Made by a program: the position numbers and the translations under genes
The notes under the pieces: generated by a model
The model's input: only the letters and a program-made list of their open reading frames with translations
The model's database searches: none
What the model was told of the DNA's origin: nothing
Source of the DNA: Christiangramia forsetii KT0803
GTDB lineage: Bacteria; Bacteroidota; Bacteroidia; Flavobacteriales; Flavobacteriaceae
DNA: 64,000 nt
Assembly (NCBI RefSeq): GCF_000060345.1
Contig: NC_008571.1
Coordinates: forward strand, 1,736,001 to 1,800,000
Direction: 5' to 3'
Shown: positions 46,318 through 56,059 of the stretch, piece by piece
How the letters are laid out: each line of letters starts with the position of its first letter
How positions within the stretch are numbered: the first letter of the stretch is position 1

Positions 46318-47634
46318 ATGAAAATGAGAATTAAAATTTTATTCCTGAGCTTTATTATCCTGCCGATTTTAGGCTGTTCAAAGAGCGATGATAGTACAGA
46401 ACAGGAACCCGAACAAGAAGTGGTTGATCCACAGGAACCTGACATTACCGAAGGATATATGCTAGCAAATTTTTCCATTGACGGGGAAATGGGCCATCCT
46501 CCTACTGAAGAAAACTGGGAAGTAGAAGAAATATTAACCGATGAATTTAACGGGGCTTCCTTAGATGAAGAAAAATGGAATGGTTTGCACCCTGTTTGGT
46601 CCGGACGCGTTCCCAGCAATTTTGTAAGGGAGAATACCACCCAGGCAGATGGCAATTTGAGGTTGAAATCTACCTCTATGGTAGACGACCTTTCTGAAGT
46701 GAATGATCCAGAGAATGATGTATGGGTCGCTGCGGCCAGCATGACTTCCAAAGCGAAATCAGCGAAACCGGGCTATTACTATGAAGCATCTATAAAAGCT
46801 TCAGACTTATCCATGACCTCTTCTTTCTGGTTTCGTATTGGTGAATATTCAGAAATAGATGTGATCGAACATCTCGGGCATTCCAGTAAAGAGAATCTGG
46901 CTGAAAGGCTGTCTTACGAATATGCAGCGAACACCCACGTTTATGGCCCGGAACAGGGTCCCGAACCAATTGGAGCGACTTATGAAATGGGTACCCGTGG
47001 CCGTGAAGAATTTCATGTGTATGGTTTCTGGTGGAAAGATGCCACTACCCTCCTATTCTATCTGAATGGAGAACAGGTGATGGAAATCACTCCAGCAGTT
47101 CCTTTTGAAGAAGACTTGTATCTAATTTTTGATACTGAAGTTTTCACATGGGCTGGCTTACCAAAAATTGAAAATTTAAAAGACGATAGTAAAAACACCA
47201 TGCTGGTAGATTTTGTAAGAACGTACAAACCTGCAACTTCAGATTTTGATGGTGGCCTAGTGAAGAATGGAAGTTTTAATCAGTCTGAACTTGCTAACTG
47301 GTACTGGAAAGGCACAATTGCCCTTGAAACCAATACCCTGATTAATGACGGAGAAGTATTTAGCCTGCAATTAGCCCCAACGGGAGCAGTTTTACAGGAA
47401 GTTCAGGTAGAAAAAAATACAGCATACACCTTAAATTATAAGGTGAAAAATCCGGGAGGCTCTGCTAAAATTGGAATTTTCGATATCGAGGAAGAAACTA
47501 TAAGCTCCAATGATTCCTGGAGCAGTAAGAACCTCACTTTTAATTCCGGTGATAATACTAAAATCTTTATTACTGCTGAGAATACCGGAAACTTCAGTGT
47601 GTATGTAGATGGTTTTAAACTGGCCAAACAATAA
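46318..47634 (+). CDS. GH16 lipoprotein, predicted agarase/porphyranase (copy 1)
   Basis: A 438-residue endo-hydrolase with lipobox LPILGC. The GH16 domain (about residues 55-305) has DEFNGASLDEEKWNGLHPVW and the active-site motif EIDVIE with Glu179, Asp181 and Glu184, which is the beta-bulge form used by agarases, porphyranases and kappa-carrageenases. [24 protein letters not shown] resembles the agarase group. A C-terminal jelly-roll domain (GSFNQSELANWYWKG...) is probably a binding module. It is a paralogue of the next gene. The TTG at 46312 is a less likely start. Cleavage preference (agarose or porphyran) cannot be told from sequence by eye. Confidence 0.88.
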   Translation: MKMRIKILFLSFIILPILGCSKSDDSTEQEPEQEVVDPQEPDITEGYMLANFSIDGEMGHPPTEENWEVEEILTDEFNGASLDEEKWNGLHPVWSGRVPSNFVRENTTQADGNLRLKSTSMVDDLSEVNDPENDVWVAAASMTSKAKSAKPGYYYEASIKASDLSMTSSFWFRIGEYSEIDVIEHLGHSSKENLAERLSYEYAANTHVYGPEQGPEPIGATYEMGTRGREEFHVYGFWWKDATTLLFYLNGEQVMEITPAVPFEEDLYLIFDTEVFTWAGLPKIENLKDDSKNTMLVDFVRTYKPATSDFDGGLVKNGSFNQSELANWYWKGTIALETNTLINDGEVFSLQLAPTGAVLQEVQVEKNTAYTLNYKVKNPGGSAKIGIFDIEEETISSNDSWSSKNLTFNSGDNTKIFITAENTGNFSVYVDGFKLAKQ

Positions 47635-47700
47635 AAGAATAAGCTTTATAAAGAAAGCATACCTATGGTTATGTTATATGCTAATCCGTTTAGACGCCTA

Positions 47701-47817
47701 ACATAAGTTTTTGTCACCTTGAGCGCAGTCGAAAGTTGAAACAAAAACGTTTCGACTTGAGCCTGTCGAAGGGCTTTTGGAATGTGCTTCGACAAGCTCA
47801 GCACGACAATAATCAAC
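47701..47817 (+). repeat. Dispersed palindromic repeat, right copy
   Basis: Bases 47701-47735 are identical, inverted, to 33276-33310. The element continues with a hairpin: TGAGCCTGTCGAAG (47758-47771) pairs with CTTCGACAAGCTCA (47787-47800), 13 of 14. It fills the 244-bp gap between the two GH16 genes and may act as an mRNA stability or termination element. Confidence 0.8.
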
Positions 47818-47878
47818 TTTTGTTTTTAAAACAAACTAGCATAGTTGAAAAACAATCATTTATCAAATTTTTATAAAA

Positions 47879-49207
47879 ATGAAATTATTTTTAATATTAC
47901 TTCTTAGTGTAGTTTTCAGCTCCTGCTCAGGTGATAGCAATACTGAACCACAGGAACCACCGGTTACTACACCTCCAGTTACTCAAATTGATCCTACGGA
48001 AGGTTATTCTTCAGGAAATCAAATACTTGAAAATAGTGATTCCCGGTTACCTGAAGAACAAGAATGGGCCATAGTCTCTGAATTAACCGATGAATTTGAG
48101 GGCGAAAGCCTGGATGAAACCAAATGGGATGATTACCATCCACATTGGGCAGGAAGGGCTCCAAGTAAATTCAAAAAAGGAAATGCATTTGTAGAAAATG
48201 GCAGGCTTAATTTAAGGTCTACCCTGCTTAAAGATCCTTCTGAAGTTGAAGATCCTGATACCGATATCTGGGTAAATTCAGCCGCGATGGTTTCTAAAGA
48301 CTGGAGCGCGAAACCCGGTTACTATTACGAAGCTTCAATGAAAGCATCTTCCCTTTCCATGACCTCATCGTTCTGGTTCAGGGTGGGAGAATATTCTGAA
48401 ATAGATGTTATAGAACATATTGGGAATGCTTCCAATCCTGTTTCAGAAACAAGGGATAAAAACCTGGGCTATCAATACCATACGAATGCTTTTCATTACT
48501 TCGGTTCAGAAGTAATTGATGTGGTTAGAAATGAATGGACCATGCCTACATTGGGGAGAGAAGAGTTTCACGTTTACGGACTATGGTGGAAAGACGCCAA
48601 TACCCTTCATTTCTATCATAATGGGAAATTGGTGATGACCACTACCCCGCCCACCTCATTTGAAGAAAACTTGAAAATGATCTTTGATACAGAGGTGTTT
48701 TCATTTTATACCGCTTCCTGGGGTCTGCCGGGATTACCGTTAGTAGAAAACCTGAATGACGATTCAAAAAATACCGCTTATATAGATTTTGTAAGGACTT
48801 ATAAAAAAAGTGAAGTCTCTTATAATTCCGGATTGCTGACCAATGGTTCATTTGAATCTAATGGATTGAATGGCTGGCTTTGGAAAGGCGATGTAAAAAT
48901 CAATAACAATACCCTAAATCTAAATGAAGGCGTGATATACCTGGAATTAAAGGATCAAGGCAGTGTTATACAGGAAATTGATGTGGAAAAAAATACTGAG
49001 TATAGATTAAGCTGGAGTTCCAAAATTGAAAATGAAGAATTACAGGTGGAAGTTTATGATATTAAAAATGCGGCAAACAATAATACATCATGGCAGGAAG
49101 ATGAATTTAGCTTTAATACCGGCGATACCGACAAAGTCTATATTTCATTTACTGCCGCTACAGGAGCAACTGCCTTTATAGATGCTATCAAACTAGAGAA
49201 ACTATAA
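47879..49207 (+). CDS. GH16 lipoprotein, predicted agarase/porphyranase (copy 2)
   Basis: A 442-residue paralogue of the preceding enzyme. Lipobox SSC, a Pro/Thr-rich linker, then the GH16 domain with [44 protein letters not shown] and catalytic motif EIDVIE (Glu174, Asp176, Glu179). [20 protein letters not shown] and the C-terminal jelly-roll ([15 protein letters not shown]) mirror copy 1. It differs by an insertion around [16 protein letters not shown] and around [12 protein letters not shown], both likely near the substrate cleft, so the two enzymes may cut different parts of a hybrid galactan. Confidence 0.88.
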   Translation: MKLFLILLLSVVFSSCSGDSNTEPQEPPVTTPPVTQIDPTEGYSSGNQILENSDSRLPEEQEWAIVSELTDEFEGESLDETKWDDYHPHWAGRAPSKFKKGNAFVENGRLNLRSTLLKDPSEVEDPDTDIWVNSAAMVSKDWSAKPGYYYEASMKASSLSMTSSFWFRVGEYSEIDVIEHIGNASNPVSETRDKNLGYQYHTNAFHYFGSEVIDVVRNEWTMPTLGREEFHVYGLWWKDANTLHFYHNGKLVMTTTPPTSFEENLKMIFDTEVFSFYTASWGLPGLPLVENLNDDSKNTAYIDFVRTYKKSEVSYNSGLLTNGSFESNGLNGWLWKGDVKINNNTLNLNEGVIYLELKDQGSVIQEIDVEKNTEYRLSWSSKIENEELQVEVYDIKNAANNNTSWQEDEFSFNTGDTDKVYISFTAATGATAFIDAIKLEKL

Positions 49208-49235
49208 TGTGATTTAAACCATAAAAAATAAAACC

Positions 49236-50105
49236 ATGAGAGATCTCGCAGAATACCATCATCCGCTAACAGATATTTTTCCGCAGCCAAAAACGGCAAA
49301 AGAGTGGGAGAAATATAAGCTTACTGAAGAACAGGTTGCTTATTACCACGAGTATGGGCACTTATCGGGGATAAAACTGCTGGACGACCGGCAAATTGAT
49401 CTACTAAACAAACAACTAGAAGAAATCCAGGATCCCGAACACCCCGAACACGATCTTTTTTATGAATTTCATTCCAATGAATCTGAAGATCCCAATTCGG
49501 TACTTTTCCATTCCCTGGGACATTGGCGTATAACCAAAGGTTTTCATGATGTATTGTGGAACCCGGCTTTTGTTATGGCTGCCAGTCAGTTATTGGGAAA
49601 TAAAGCTGTCAGGTTCTGGCATGACCAGTTATTCTGCAAACCGGCAAAACATGGAGGCGTGGTAGCCTGGCACCAGGATTATTCTTACTGGACCCGCACT
49701 ACCGCTATGCAGCATTTAACCTGTTGGACGGGACTTGATGACGCCACTACTGAAAATGGTTGTCTTCATTATATACCAAAAAGCCATAAATGGGGCTTGC
49801 TCGACAAACCAGAACTGGCGGGTGATATGGATAAAATAATGAATTACCTCACCGAAGAACAAAAACATGAATTTAAGCCGGTTCCTATAGAATTAAAAAA
49901 AGGCCATGCTTCTTTTCATCATCCATTAATGGTACACGGTTCCTATGAGAATAAATCAGATATAAGCCGCCGTGCATTTGTTCTTAATGTTTTTGCAGAT
50001 GGAACAATCAGTAATACGAATGAAGAATTATTGAAAGGTGTTCCGGTAATCGAAAAAGGTGAGAAAATGCAAGGTAAATTTTTTCCCATGCTATTTGAAA
50101 AATAA
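49236..50105 (+). CDS. PhyH-family Fe(II)/2-oxoglutarate dioxygenase, candidate sugar O-demethylase
   Basis: A 289-residue cytoplasmic oxygenase with no signal peptide. The double-stranded beta-helix iron triad is visible as His146 and Asp148 in AWHQDYSYW and His234 in MVHGSYENKS, followed by Arg245/246, the usual 2-oxoglutarate anchor. NGCLHYIPKSHKWG is the PhyH signature. The family hydroxylates C-H groups next to a variety of functions. Its genes downstream, a class III-like zinc dehydrogenase and an S-formylglutathione-hydrolase-like esterase, are the pair expected after formaldehyde release. I infer that it may demethylate 6-O-methyl-D-galactose. Hydroxylation of another sugar position or oxidative removal of sulfate are alternatives. 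Confidence 0.8.
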   Translation: MRDLAEYHHPLTDIFPQPKTAKEWEKYKLTEEQVAYYHEYGHLSGIKLLDDRQIDLLNKQLEEIQDPEHPEHDLFYEFHSNESEDPNSVLFHSLGHWRITKGFHDVLWNPAFVMAASQLLGNKAVRFWHDQLFCKPAKHGGVVAWHQDYSYWTRTTAMQHLTCWTGLDDATTENGCLHYIPKSHKWGLLDKPELAGDMDKIMNYLTEEQKHEFKPVPIELKKGHASFHHPLMVHGSYENKSDISRRAFVLNVFADGTISNTNEELLKGVPVIEKGEKMQGKFFPMLFEK

Positions 50106-50238
50106 ATTCCATTAGAAAATTGTATTTCCTTTTTCATAGGATGCAGATAAAAACAAGATGCTAATAATATATTTTTCAGATAAGAAAATCAAGAGCCTCT
50201 GGTCATAAAACCCTTCTATAAAGCTTAAAAAATAAAAC

Positions 50239-51354
50239 ATGCCGATTATTTCAAAAAGCGCGGTTGCCAAAGGCGACGGTACTTTTATAATAGATAACAT
50301 ACACCTTGCAGATCCTGAAGCAGACGAGGTTTTGGTAAAAATTAAAGCTGCCGGACTTTGCCATACCGATTATGATTCCCTTTCCTGGGGCAAACCTTTA
50401 GTGATGGGTCATGAAGGCGCCGGAATTGTGGAAAAGGTGGGGAACGCGATAAAAGACCTGAAAAAAGGTGACCAGGTTATTTTAAACTGGGCTACTCCGT
50501 GTATGACATGTTTTCAATGTCAGGATGGAAACCAGCATATTTGTGAGAATAATTCACCCGTGGTAGCCGGCAGTAACGGTCATACTCCGGGTCACGCCCA
50601 TCTGGAAGGCTCTAAATGGAATGGAAAAGCTATAGAACGATCCTTCAATATTGGTACGTTGAGTGAATATGCCCTGGTAAAAAAATCAGCCGTCGTAAAG
50701 GTGGAGGAAGAAAAACTGAATTTTTCTGCTGCGAGTATCATAAGCTGCGGTGTAATGACAGGTTACGGTTCAGTGGTAAATTCAGCAAAATTAATAGCAG
50801 GTAGTTCAGCTGTAGTATTGGGCTGTGGCGGGGTAGGTTTAAGTGTTATAAATGCCTGTAAGATTTCAGGTGCAAGTAGGATTATTGCCGTGGACATCAA
50901 TCCTAAAAAACTGGAACTGGCCAAAAAATTTGGCGCTACAAAAATCGTTTTAGCCGAAAAGACTGATAAAGGATTAAATAAAATAGCTGAACAAATTAAA
51001 ACAATATTTGATGGCCGTGGCGCAGATTATGCTTTTGAATGCACTGCTATTCCAGAATTGGGTGTTGCACCTTTGGCAATGATCCGCAACGCGGGTACCG
51101 CAGTTCAGGTTAGTGGTATAGAACAGGAGATAAATGTAGATATGCGATTGTTTGAGTGGGATAAGGTTTATATAAACCCGTTGTACGGAAAATGTCGCCC
51201 ACAGATAGATTTTCCTAAGTTGATGCACCTTTTTAAAAAAGGGGATCTGAAACTAAGGGAAATGATTACGAAAGAATACAAGCTCGAAGATCTGCCAAAA
51301 GCTTTTGATGATATGCTTGCTGGCAATAATGCCAAGGGAGTGGTGGTGTTCTAA
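50239..51354 (+). CDS. Zinc alcohol dehydrogenase, class III-like (candidate formaldehyde dehydrogenase)
   Basis: A 371-residue medium-chain dehydrogenase. Catalytic zinc ligands Cys41, His58 and Cys170; structural zinc ligands Cys88, Cys91, Cys94 and Cys102; nucleotide motif GCGGVG at about 195-200. The stretch SCGVMTGYGSVVNSAKL and its length put it with class III and related aryl/alcohol dehydrogenases rather than with the LgoD-like enzyme of the other operon. Class III enzymes oxidise S-hydroxymethyl-glutathione, formed from formaldehyde. The thiol used by this organism is not known, and direct oxidation of another aldehyde or alcohol is possible. It is followed after 24 bp by the esterase gene. 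Confidence 0.82.
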   Translation: MPIISKSAVAKGDGTFIIDNIHLADPEADEVLVKIKAAGLCHTDYDSLSWGKPLVMGHEGAGIVEKVGNAIKDLKKGDQVILNWATPCMTCFQCQDGNQHICENNSPVVAGSNGHTPGHAHLEGSKWNGKAIERSFNIGTLSEYALVKKSAVVKVEEEKLNFSAASIISCGVMTGYGSVVNSAKLIAGSSAVVLGCGGVGLSVINACKISGASRIIAVDINPKKLELAKKFGATKIVLAEKTDKGLNKIAEQIKTIFDGRGADYAFECTAIPELGVAPLAMIRNAGTAVQVSGIEQEINVDMRLFEWDKVYINPLYGKCRPQIDFPKLMHLFKKGDLKLREMITKEYKLEDLPKAFDDMLAGNNAKGVVVF

Positions 51355-51378
51355 TAATTAAGTGAATAAATCGATAAA

Positions 51379-52182
51379 ATGAGCAGTTTAAGAACTATTG
51401 AACTTTCAGACAAAAACTTTGAGACTGATGGGCTGCGCTTTCTAACAGTTAAAACTAAAAACCTGAAAGGGCGGGGCGATATTTGCCTTTTTGTTCCCGA
51501 AGTTGCTGAAAATGTAACTAACCTGCCCATCTATATCCTGTTGCATGGTGTTTATGGGAGTGCCTGGGTATGGGCTTTAAAAGGCGGTGCCCACCATACC
51601 GCTAAGCAATTAATGGACAATGGCAGTATTGATCCAGCCATTATTGCCATGCCTTCAGATGGACTTTGGGGAGATGGTTCGTCCTATTTATCTCACCAGG
51701 AAAAAGACTTTGCTCAATGGATTGTTTCGGATGTGCCAAAGGCTATTATCGAAAATATCCCATCTGCAGGGGAGAAATCTAAACTCTGCATTGGCGGGCT
51801 CTCCATGGGTGGCTACGGTGCATTGATGTTAGGAGCTAAATATCCTCAAAAATTTAAGGCAATTTCAGCACATAGTGCTATTACAACATTTAAAGGAATG
51901 GCGGCTTTTGTAGAAGAGAACCTGAACCTATATAATTTGAAGGATGTGGAAAAGAATGTCATAGACGTCATTTTAGAACATCAAGATCAATTGCCCAACC
52001 TTCGATTTGATTGTGGAAGAAATGATGATTTATTGAAAGCTAACCGAAAATTGCATCGGCAACTACTTGAACTTGGCGTAAAACACAGCTTTGAAGAGTT
52101 TGAAGGCGGACATGAATGGTCCTACTGGCAAAAGCATTTGGAACTTAGTCTCCGGTTCTTTGATGAACAAATTGGAGTTTAG
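51379..52182 (+). CDS. Esterase D / S-formylglutathione-hydrolase-like alpha/beta hydrolase
   Basis: A 267-residue alpha/beta hydrolase without signal peptide. The nucleophile Ser142 lies in IGGLSMGGYGAL, the acid is Asp216 or Asp217 in CGRNDDLL, and His245 lies in FEGGHEWSYW. The layout is that of the esterase family (Pfam Esterase), which includes S-formylglutathione hydrolase, as well as acyl and sugar esterases. Cytoplasmic location and its place directly after a class III-like dehydrogenase favour a thiol-formyl hydrolase in formaldehyde clearance. An intracellular acetyl esterase is the main alternative. Confidence 0.82.
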   Translation: MSSLRTIELSDKNFETDGLRFLTVKTKNLKGRGDICLFVPEVAENVTNLPIYILLHGVYGSAWVWALKGGAHHTAKQLMDNGSIDPAIIAMPSDGLWGDGSSYLSHQEKDFAQWIVSDVPKAIIENIPSAGEKSKLCIGGLSMGGYGALMLGAKYPQKFKAISAHSAITTFKGMAAFVEENLNLYNLKDVEKNVIDVILEHQDQLPNLRFDCGRNDDLLKANRKLHRQLLELGVKHSFEEFEGGHEWSYWQKHLELSLRFFDEQIGV

Positions 52183-52230
52183 AAAGAAATGATCATGTTT
52201 TTAGCAATCTGTAAAAAAAGCATTTATAAA

Positions 52231-54816
52231 ATGAACAATAAAAAACTAAAAAATATTGCAATATCTAAATTGTATGCTTTTATTCTTATACTCTCCTTTT
52301 TGGGTAATAGCTCTTATTCCCAGGAGCATAGAAAAATGGTTGCTGAAAGAGAAATAGATTTCAATCAGGATTGGCAATTTTCCTTACGCGAAATTTCAGA
52401 TAGCAGCCGTACTCACCACGAAGCAAATTGGAAAAAGCTACAGCTGCCCCATGACTGGAGTGTGGAAGCCTCTTTCGACTCTATAAACGGCGAGGGCGCG
52501 ACCGGATATCTTCCCGGCGGCATCGGCTGGTATAAAAAGGAATTTAAAACTAAGGTTACCAAAGATGAAAAAACCTATCTATATTTTGATGGGGTCTATA
52601 ACAATGCTGAAATTTGGCTAAATGGGAATAAGTTGGGCTTCCATCCCTATGGCTACTCCCCTTTTTATTTCGATATCACCGCCTATCTTAAAAAAGACAG
52701 CATAAATAACCTTTTAATGCTTAAAGTTGATCGCACCCGATATGTTGATAGCAGGTGGTACACAGGTTCCGGAATTTACCGGGATGTAAAATTGATTACT
52801 ACCGATAAGCTGCATATACCAGTATGGGGGACTTTTTTTACAACTTCAAAAATTTCAGAAAAAGAAGCAACTATTAATGCCGAAATTAGCCTTATAAATG
52901 ACCATTCTGAAAATATGGATTTTCAATTGATCACAGAAATATATAATCCGCAGGATAAAATAGTAGCCAGTATTTCTGAAAATATAAGTTTAAAAGGTAA
53001 TTCTGAAAAACCTATCGTTCAGGAATTGAAAGTTGACGACCCACTTCTATGGGATATAAATACTCCCAATATGTACACCGCTATAACCACCATAAAAAGT
53101 AACGACAAAAATATAGATCACTATAAAACCTCATTTGGGATCAGGTCATTTAGGTTTGACAAAGACAATGGCTTTTTTCTAAATGGAAAAAGCATGAAGA
53201 TAAAAGGTGTCAATTTACATCATGATGCTGGGCTTGTAGGAGCCGCCGTCCCTAGAGGTGTGTGGAAAAGACGCTTGTTAAAGTTAAAGGAAGCAGGGGT
53301 AAATGCCATACGCACTGCCCACAATCCGGCTTCAGAAGACTTCCTAGATCTTTGCGATGAAATGGGCTTTTTGATCCAGGAAGAATTTTTTGATGAATGG
53401 GGTTTTTCAAAAGATAAAAGATTAAACCAACAGGAAAGACATTCAGATTATATATCCAGAGGCTATACGGAACATTTTCAGAAGTGGGCTGAAAAAGATC
53501 TCAAAAATACCATGCTACGAGATAGAAACCATCCTTCTATTATCCAGTGGAGCATAGGGAACGAGATTGAATGGACCTATCCCCGCTACTCCCATTCCAG
53601 TGGCTTTTTCAACATGGACTGGCAAGGAAATTATTTTTGGGAACAGCCCCCAATTTCCCCTGAAGAAATTAAAAAACTATATAATGAAAGCCCGGAAAAT
53701 GAATATGTCCTGGCCGAAACAGCAAAAAAATTATCCAATTGGACAAAGGAAATGGATACTACCCGACCAGTAACTGCCAATTTAATCCTGCCTTCGGTAA
53801 GTCATGTTTCGGGATATACCGATGCACTGGATGTAGTAGGATATAGCTACCGTAGGGTTATGTATGATTATGGCCATAAAAACTATCCAGATAAACCTAT
53901 AATGGGAACAGAGAATTTAGTGCAGTGGCATGAATGGAAGGCTGTAATGGAACGACCTTTTATAGCAGGAACTTTTTTATGGACGGGAATTGATTATATG
54001 GGGGAATCTAACGCTCAATGGCCAAGAAAAGGGACTACCAGCGGGATGCTTGATTTTGCTGGGTTTAAAAAACCCTCTTACCATATGATAAAAACTTTAT
54101 GGAATGATGAGCCCCATATTTATATCGCAACCCAAAAGGCTGAAAAATCGATTTTCAGGTATGATAAGAATAAAGGGGATGTAGTAGAAAAAGAACCCGG
54201 CGCATGGAAACAGGCTTTGTGGACCTGGCATGACGTAAACGAGCACTGGAATTATTCAGCAAATGATACCGTTATCGTAGAAATATATTCTAACCTGGAG
54301 GAAGTAGAATTGTTTCTAAATGATAAATCACTCGGCAGTAAAAAACTGGATCAATTTGATGATAGGATCTATAAATGGGTTGTTCCTTTTACTGATGGCA
54401 CCTTGATCGCGAAAGGAACAAAAAACGGCAAAATTGTAAGTATTCAACGTACAACTGCCGGCCCGCCCGTAGCAATCGAGCTTAGCACGAAAAACAACAG
54501 CATAGCCGCAAATTCGCGTGACGTGGCCCATATTGTAGCCCAATTGATAGATGATTCGGGCAATCCGGTCAAAACCCAGGAAAAGAAAATTGAATTTACT
54601 ATTGAAGGTGAAGCAAAAATTCTTGGAGTAGATAACGGTGCCGGGGATAATGTACAGGATTATCAATCAAACTCCATAATTACAGATCAGGGAAGAGCAC
54701 TTTTAATTATTCAAGGTACCAACCAGCCTTCAACCATTAAGGTAAATGTCAAAGCTCCTGGCCTGAAGAAAGAGACCACTTCAATTAAAATATCATCAAC
54801 CCATAATCAAAAATAA
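52231..54816 (+). CDS. GH2 beta-galactosidase-type enzyme (secreted)
   Basis: An 861-residue glycoside hydrolase with a signal peptide ending near SSYSQ. The sugar-binding domain ([25 protein letters not shown]), Ig-like domain, and barrel are followed by C-terminal Ig-like/BIG-type domains. The acid/base is Glu445 in SIGNEIEW and the nucleophile Glu561 in MGTENLVQW. It probably removes beta-D-galactose residues. A frame-start ATG at 52189 exists, but the ATG at 52231 (MNNKKLKN) gives a cleaner signal peptide. It follows the esterase gene closely and precedes GH117 by 2 bp, so all three are co-transcribed. Confidence 0.9.
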   Translation: MNNKKLKNIAISKLYAFILILSFLGNSSYSQEHRKMVAEREIDFNQDWQFSLREISDSSRTHHEANWKKLQLPHDWSVEASFDSINGEGATGYLPGGIGWYKKEFKTKVTKDEKTYLYFDGVYNNAEIWLNGNKLGFHPYGYSPFYFDITAYLKKDSINNLLMLKVDRTRYVDSRWYTGSGIYRDVKLITTDKLHIPVWGTFFTTSKISEKEATINAEISLINDHSENMDFQLITEIYNPQDKIVASISENISLKGNSEKPIVQELKVDDPLLWDINTPNMYTAITTIKSNDKNIDHYKTSFGIRSFRFDKDNGFFLNGKSMKIKGVNLHHDAGLVGAAVPRGVWKRRLLKLKEAGVNAIRTAHNPASEDFLDLCDEMGFLIQEEFFDEWGFSKDKRLNQQERHSDYISRGYTEHFQKWAEKDLKNTMLRDRNHPSIIQWSIGNEIEWTYPRYSHSSGFFNMDWQGNYFWEQPPISPEEIKKLYNESPENEYVLAETAKKLSNWTKEMDTTRPVTANLILPSVSHVSGYTDALDVVGYSYRRVMYDYGHKNYPDKPIMGTENLVQWHEWKAVMERPFIAGTFLWTGIDYMGESNAQWPRKGTTSGMLDFAGFKKPSYHMIKTLWNDEPHIYIATQKAEKSIFRYDKNKGDVVEKEPGAWKQALWTWHDVNEHWNYSANDTVIVEIYSNLEEVELFLNDKSLGSKKLDQFDDRIYKWVVPFTDGTLIAKGTKNGKIVSIQRTTAGPPVAIELSTKNNSIAANSRDVAHIVAQLIDDSGNPVKTQEKKIEFTIEGEAKILGVDNGAGDNVQDYQSNSIITDQGRALLIIQGTNQPSTIKVNVKAPGLKKETTSIKISSTHNQK

Positions 54817-54818
54817 AA

Positions 54819-56042
54819 ATGATCAAAAAAACTAAAGCTTTAATTGTTATAGGTCTTATGGCTACTTTATATAGTTGTAATAATACTTCGGAGAAAATTT
54901 CCGCGGAAAAGACAGAAGATAAGCCGGAAATTTCTCAGGTAGATATTGATCGGCTGGGAATTACCAATCCAGATTCCCTTAGCGCCGCTTCAGTAAGGGC
55001 ATTAGACTGGCCGGATGTGGGTAATGAATGGTTTATTGAATTCAGTGAACTGCAACCCCTGAAAGGCGATCTTGCTTACGAAGAAGGTGTGGTAAGGCGT
55101 GATCCCAGTGCTTTATTAAAGCATGATGGGAAATATTATGTATGGTATACTAAAAGTGTTGGACCTACGCAGGGATTTGGGGGAGATATTGAAAATGACA
55201 AGGTTTTCCCATGGGATCGCTGTGATATCTGGTATGCGACTTCAGAAGATGGTTGGACCTGGGAAGAACAGGGTATAGCCGTTGCTCGTGGTGAAAAAGG
55301 GGAATATGACGACCGTTCTGTGTTTACCGTAGAAATTATGGAAGACAAAGGCAAATATTATTTATCCTATCAGACTATTCAATCTCCTTACAATGTAAGA
55401 ACCAAAAACCAGGTGGGACTTGCCTGGGCAGATTCTCCCAATGGCCCCTGGACCAAAAGTAAAGACCCTATCTTAAGTCCAGCTGATAACGGTATTTGGA
55501 AAGGGGAAGAACAAAACAGGTTTGCAGTTGAAAAAAAAGGTGATTTTGACAGTCATAAAGTACACGATCCCTGCATTATTCCCTACAATGGCAAATATTA
55601 TTTGTACTACAAAGGAGAACAAATGGGGGAAGAAATCACTTTTGGGGGTAGACAGATACGTCACGGAGTAGCCATAGCTGATAATCCCAAAGGGCCTTAT
55701 GTGAAATCTGCTTACAACCCAATTAGCAACAGTGGCCATGAAATTTGTGTTTGGAAACATAATGGGGGCATTGCCTCGCTGATCACCACCGACGGACCTG
55801 AAAAAAACACGATCCAATGGGCTCCAGATGGCGTTAACTTTGGTATAAAATCAGTTATTAAGGGTGCGCCGCATGCTATTGGTCTTAACCGCGAACTTAA
55901 TACTGATGAATCTGAGGAGCCAGGGGCAATTTTAGGGTGGGGATTATCACATATTTATAACAATAGTGACTACCAAAGCATCATGCGATTTTCCTCCAAA
56001 AGAAGAACTTCCCATGTAGCAAAAGGGGAAAAAGCTGAATAA
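54819..56042 (+). CDS. GH117 alpha-1,3-(3,6-anhydro)-L-galactosidase lipoprotein
   Basis: A 407-residue five-bladed propeller enzyme with lipobox TLYSC. It is recognisable as GH117 from SAASVRALDWPDVGNEWFIEF, GVVRRDPSALLKHDGKYYV, WDRCDIWYATSEDGWTW, KVHDPCIIPYNGKYYLYYKG and SGHEICVWKHNGG, all typical of the neoagaro-oligosaccharide hydrolases such as Zobellia AhgA. These release 3,6-anhydro-L-galactose from the non-reducing end of agar oligosaccharides in the periplasm. It starts 2 bp after the GH2 stop. It is the clearest sign that the substrate is agar-type and not carrageenan. Confidence 0.93.
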   Translation: MIKKTKALIVIGLMATLYSCNNTSEKISAEKTEDKPEISQVDIDRLGITNPDSLSAASVRALDWPDVGNEWFIEFSELQPLKGDLAYEEGVVRRDPSALLKHDGKYYVWYTKSVGPTQGFGGDIENDKVFPWDRCDIWYATSEDGWTWEEQGIAVARGEKGEYDDRSVFTVEIMEDKGKYYLSYQTIQSPYNVRTKNQVGLAWADSPNGPWTKSKDPILSPADNGIWKGEEQNRFAVEKKGDFDSHKVHDPCIIPYNGKYYLYYKGEQMGEEITFGGRQIRHGVAIADNPKGPYVKSAYNPISNSGHEICVWKHNGGIASLITTDGPEKNTIQWAPDGVNFGIKSVIKGAPHAIGLNRELNTDESEEPGAILGWGLSHIYNNSDYQSIMRFSSKRRTSHVAKGEKAE

Positions 56043-56059
56043 CATAAATTCTAAATTTT

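Noticed and set aside
46318-49207. GH16 enzymes as laminarinases
   Set aside because: The HPxWxGRxP start region and SMTSSFWFR stretch fit the agarase/porphyranase groups better, and GH117 and L-galactose genes share the locus; nothing else here points to beta-1,3-glucan.
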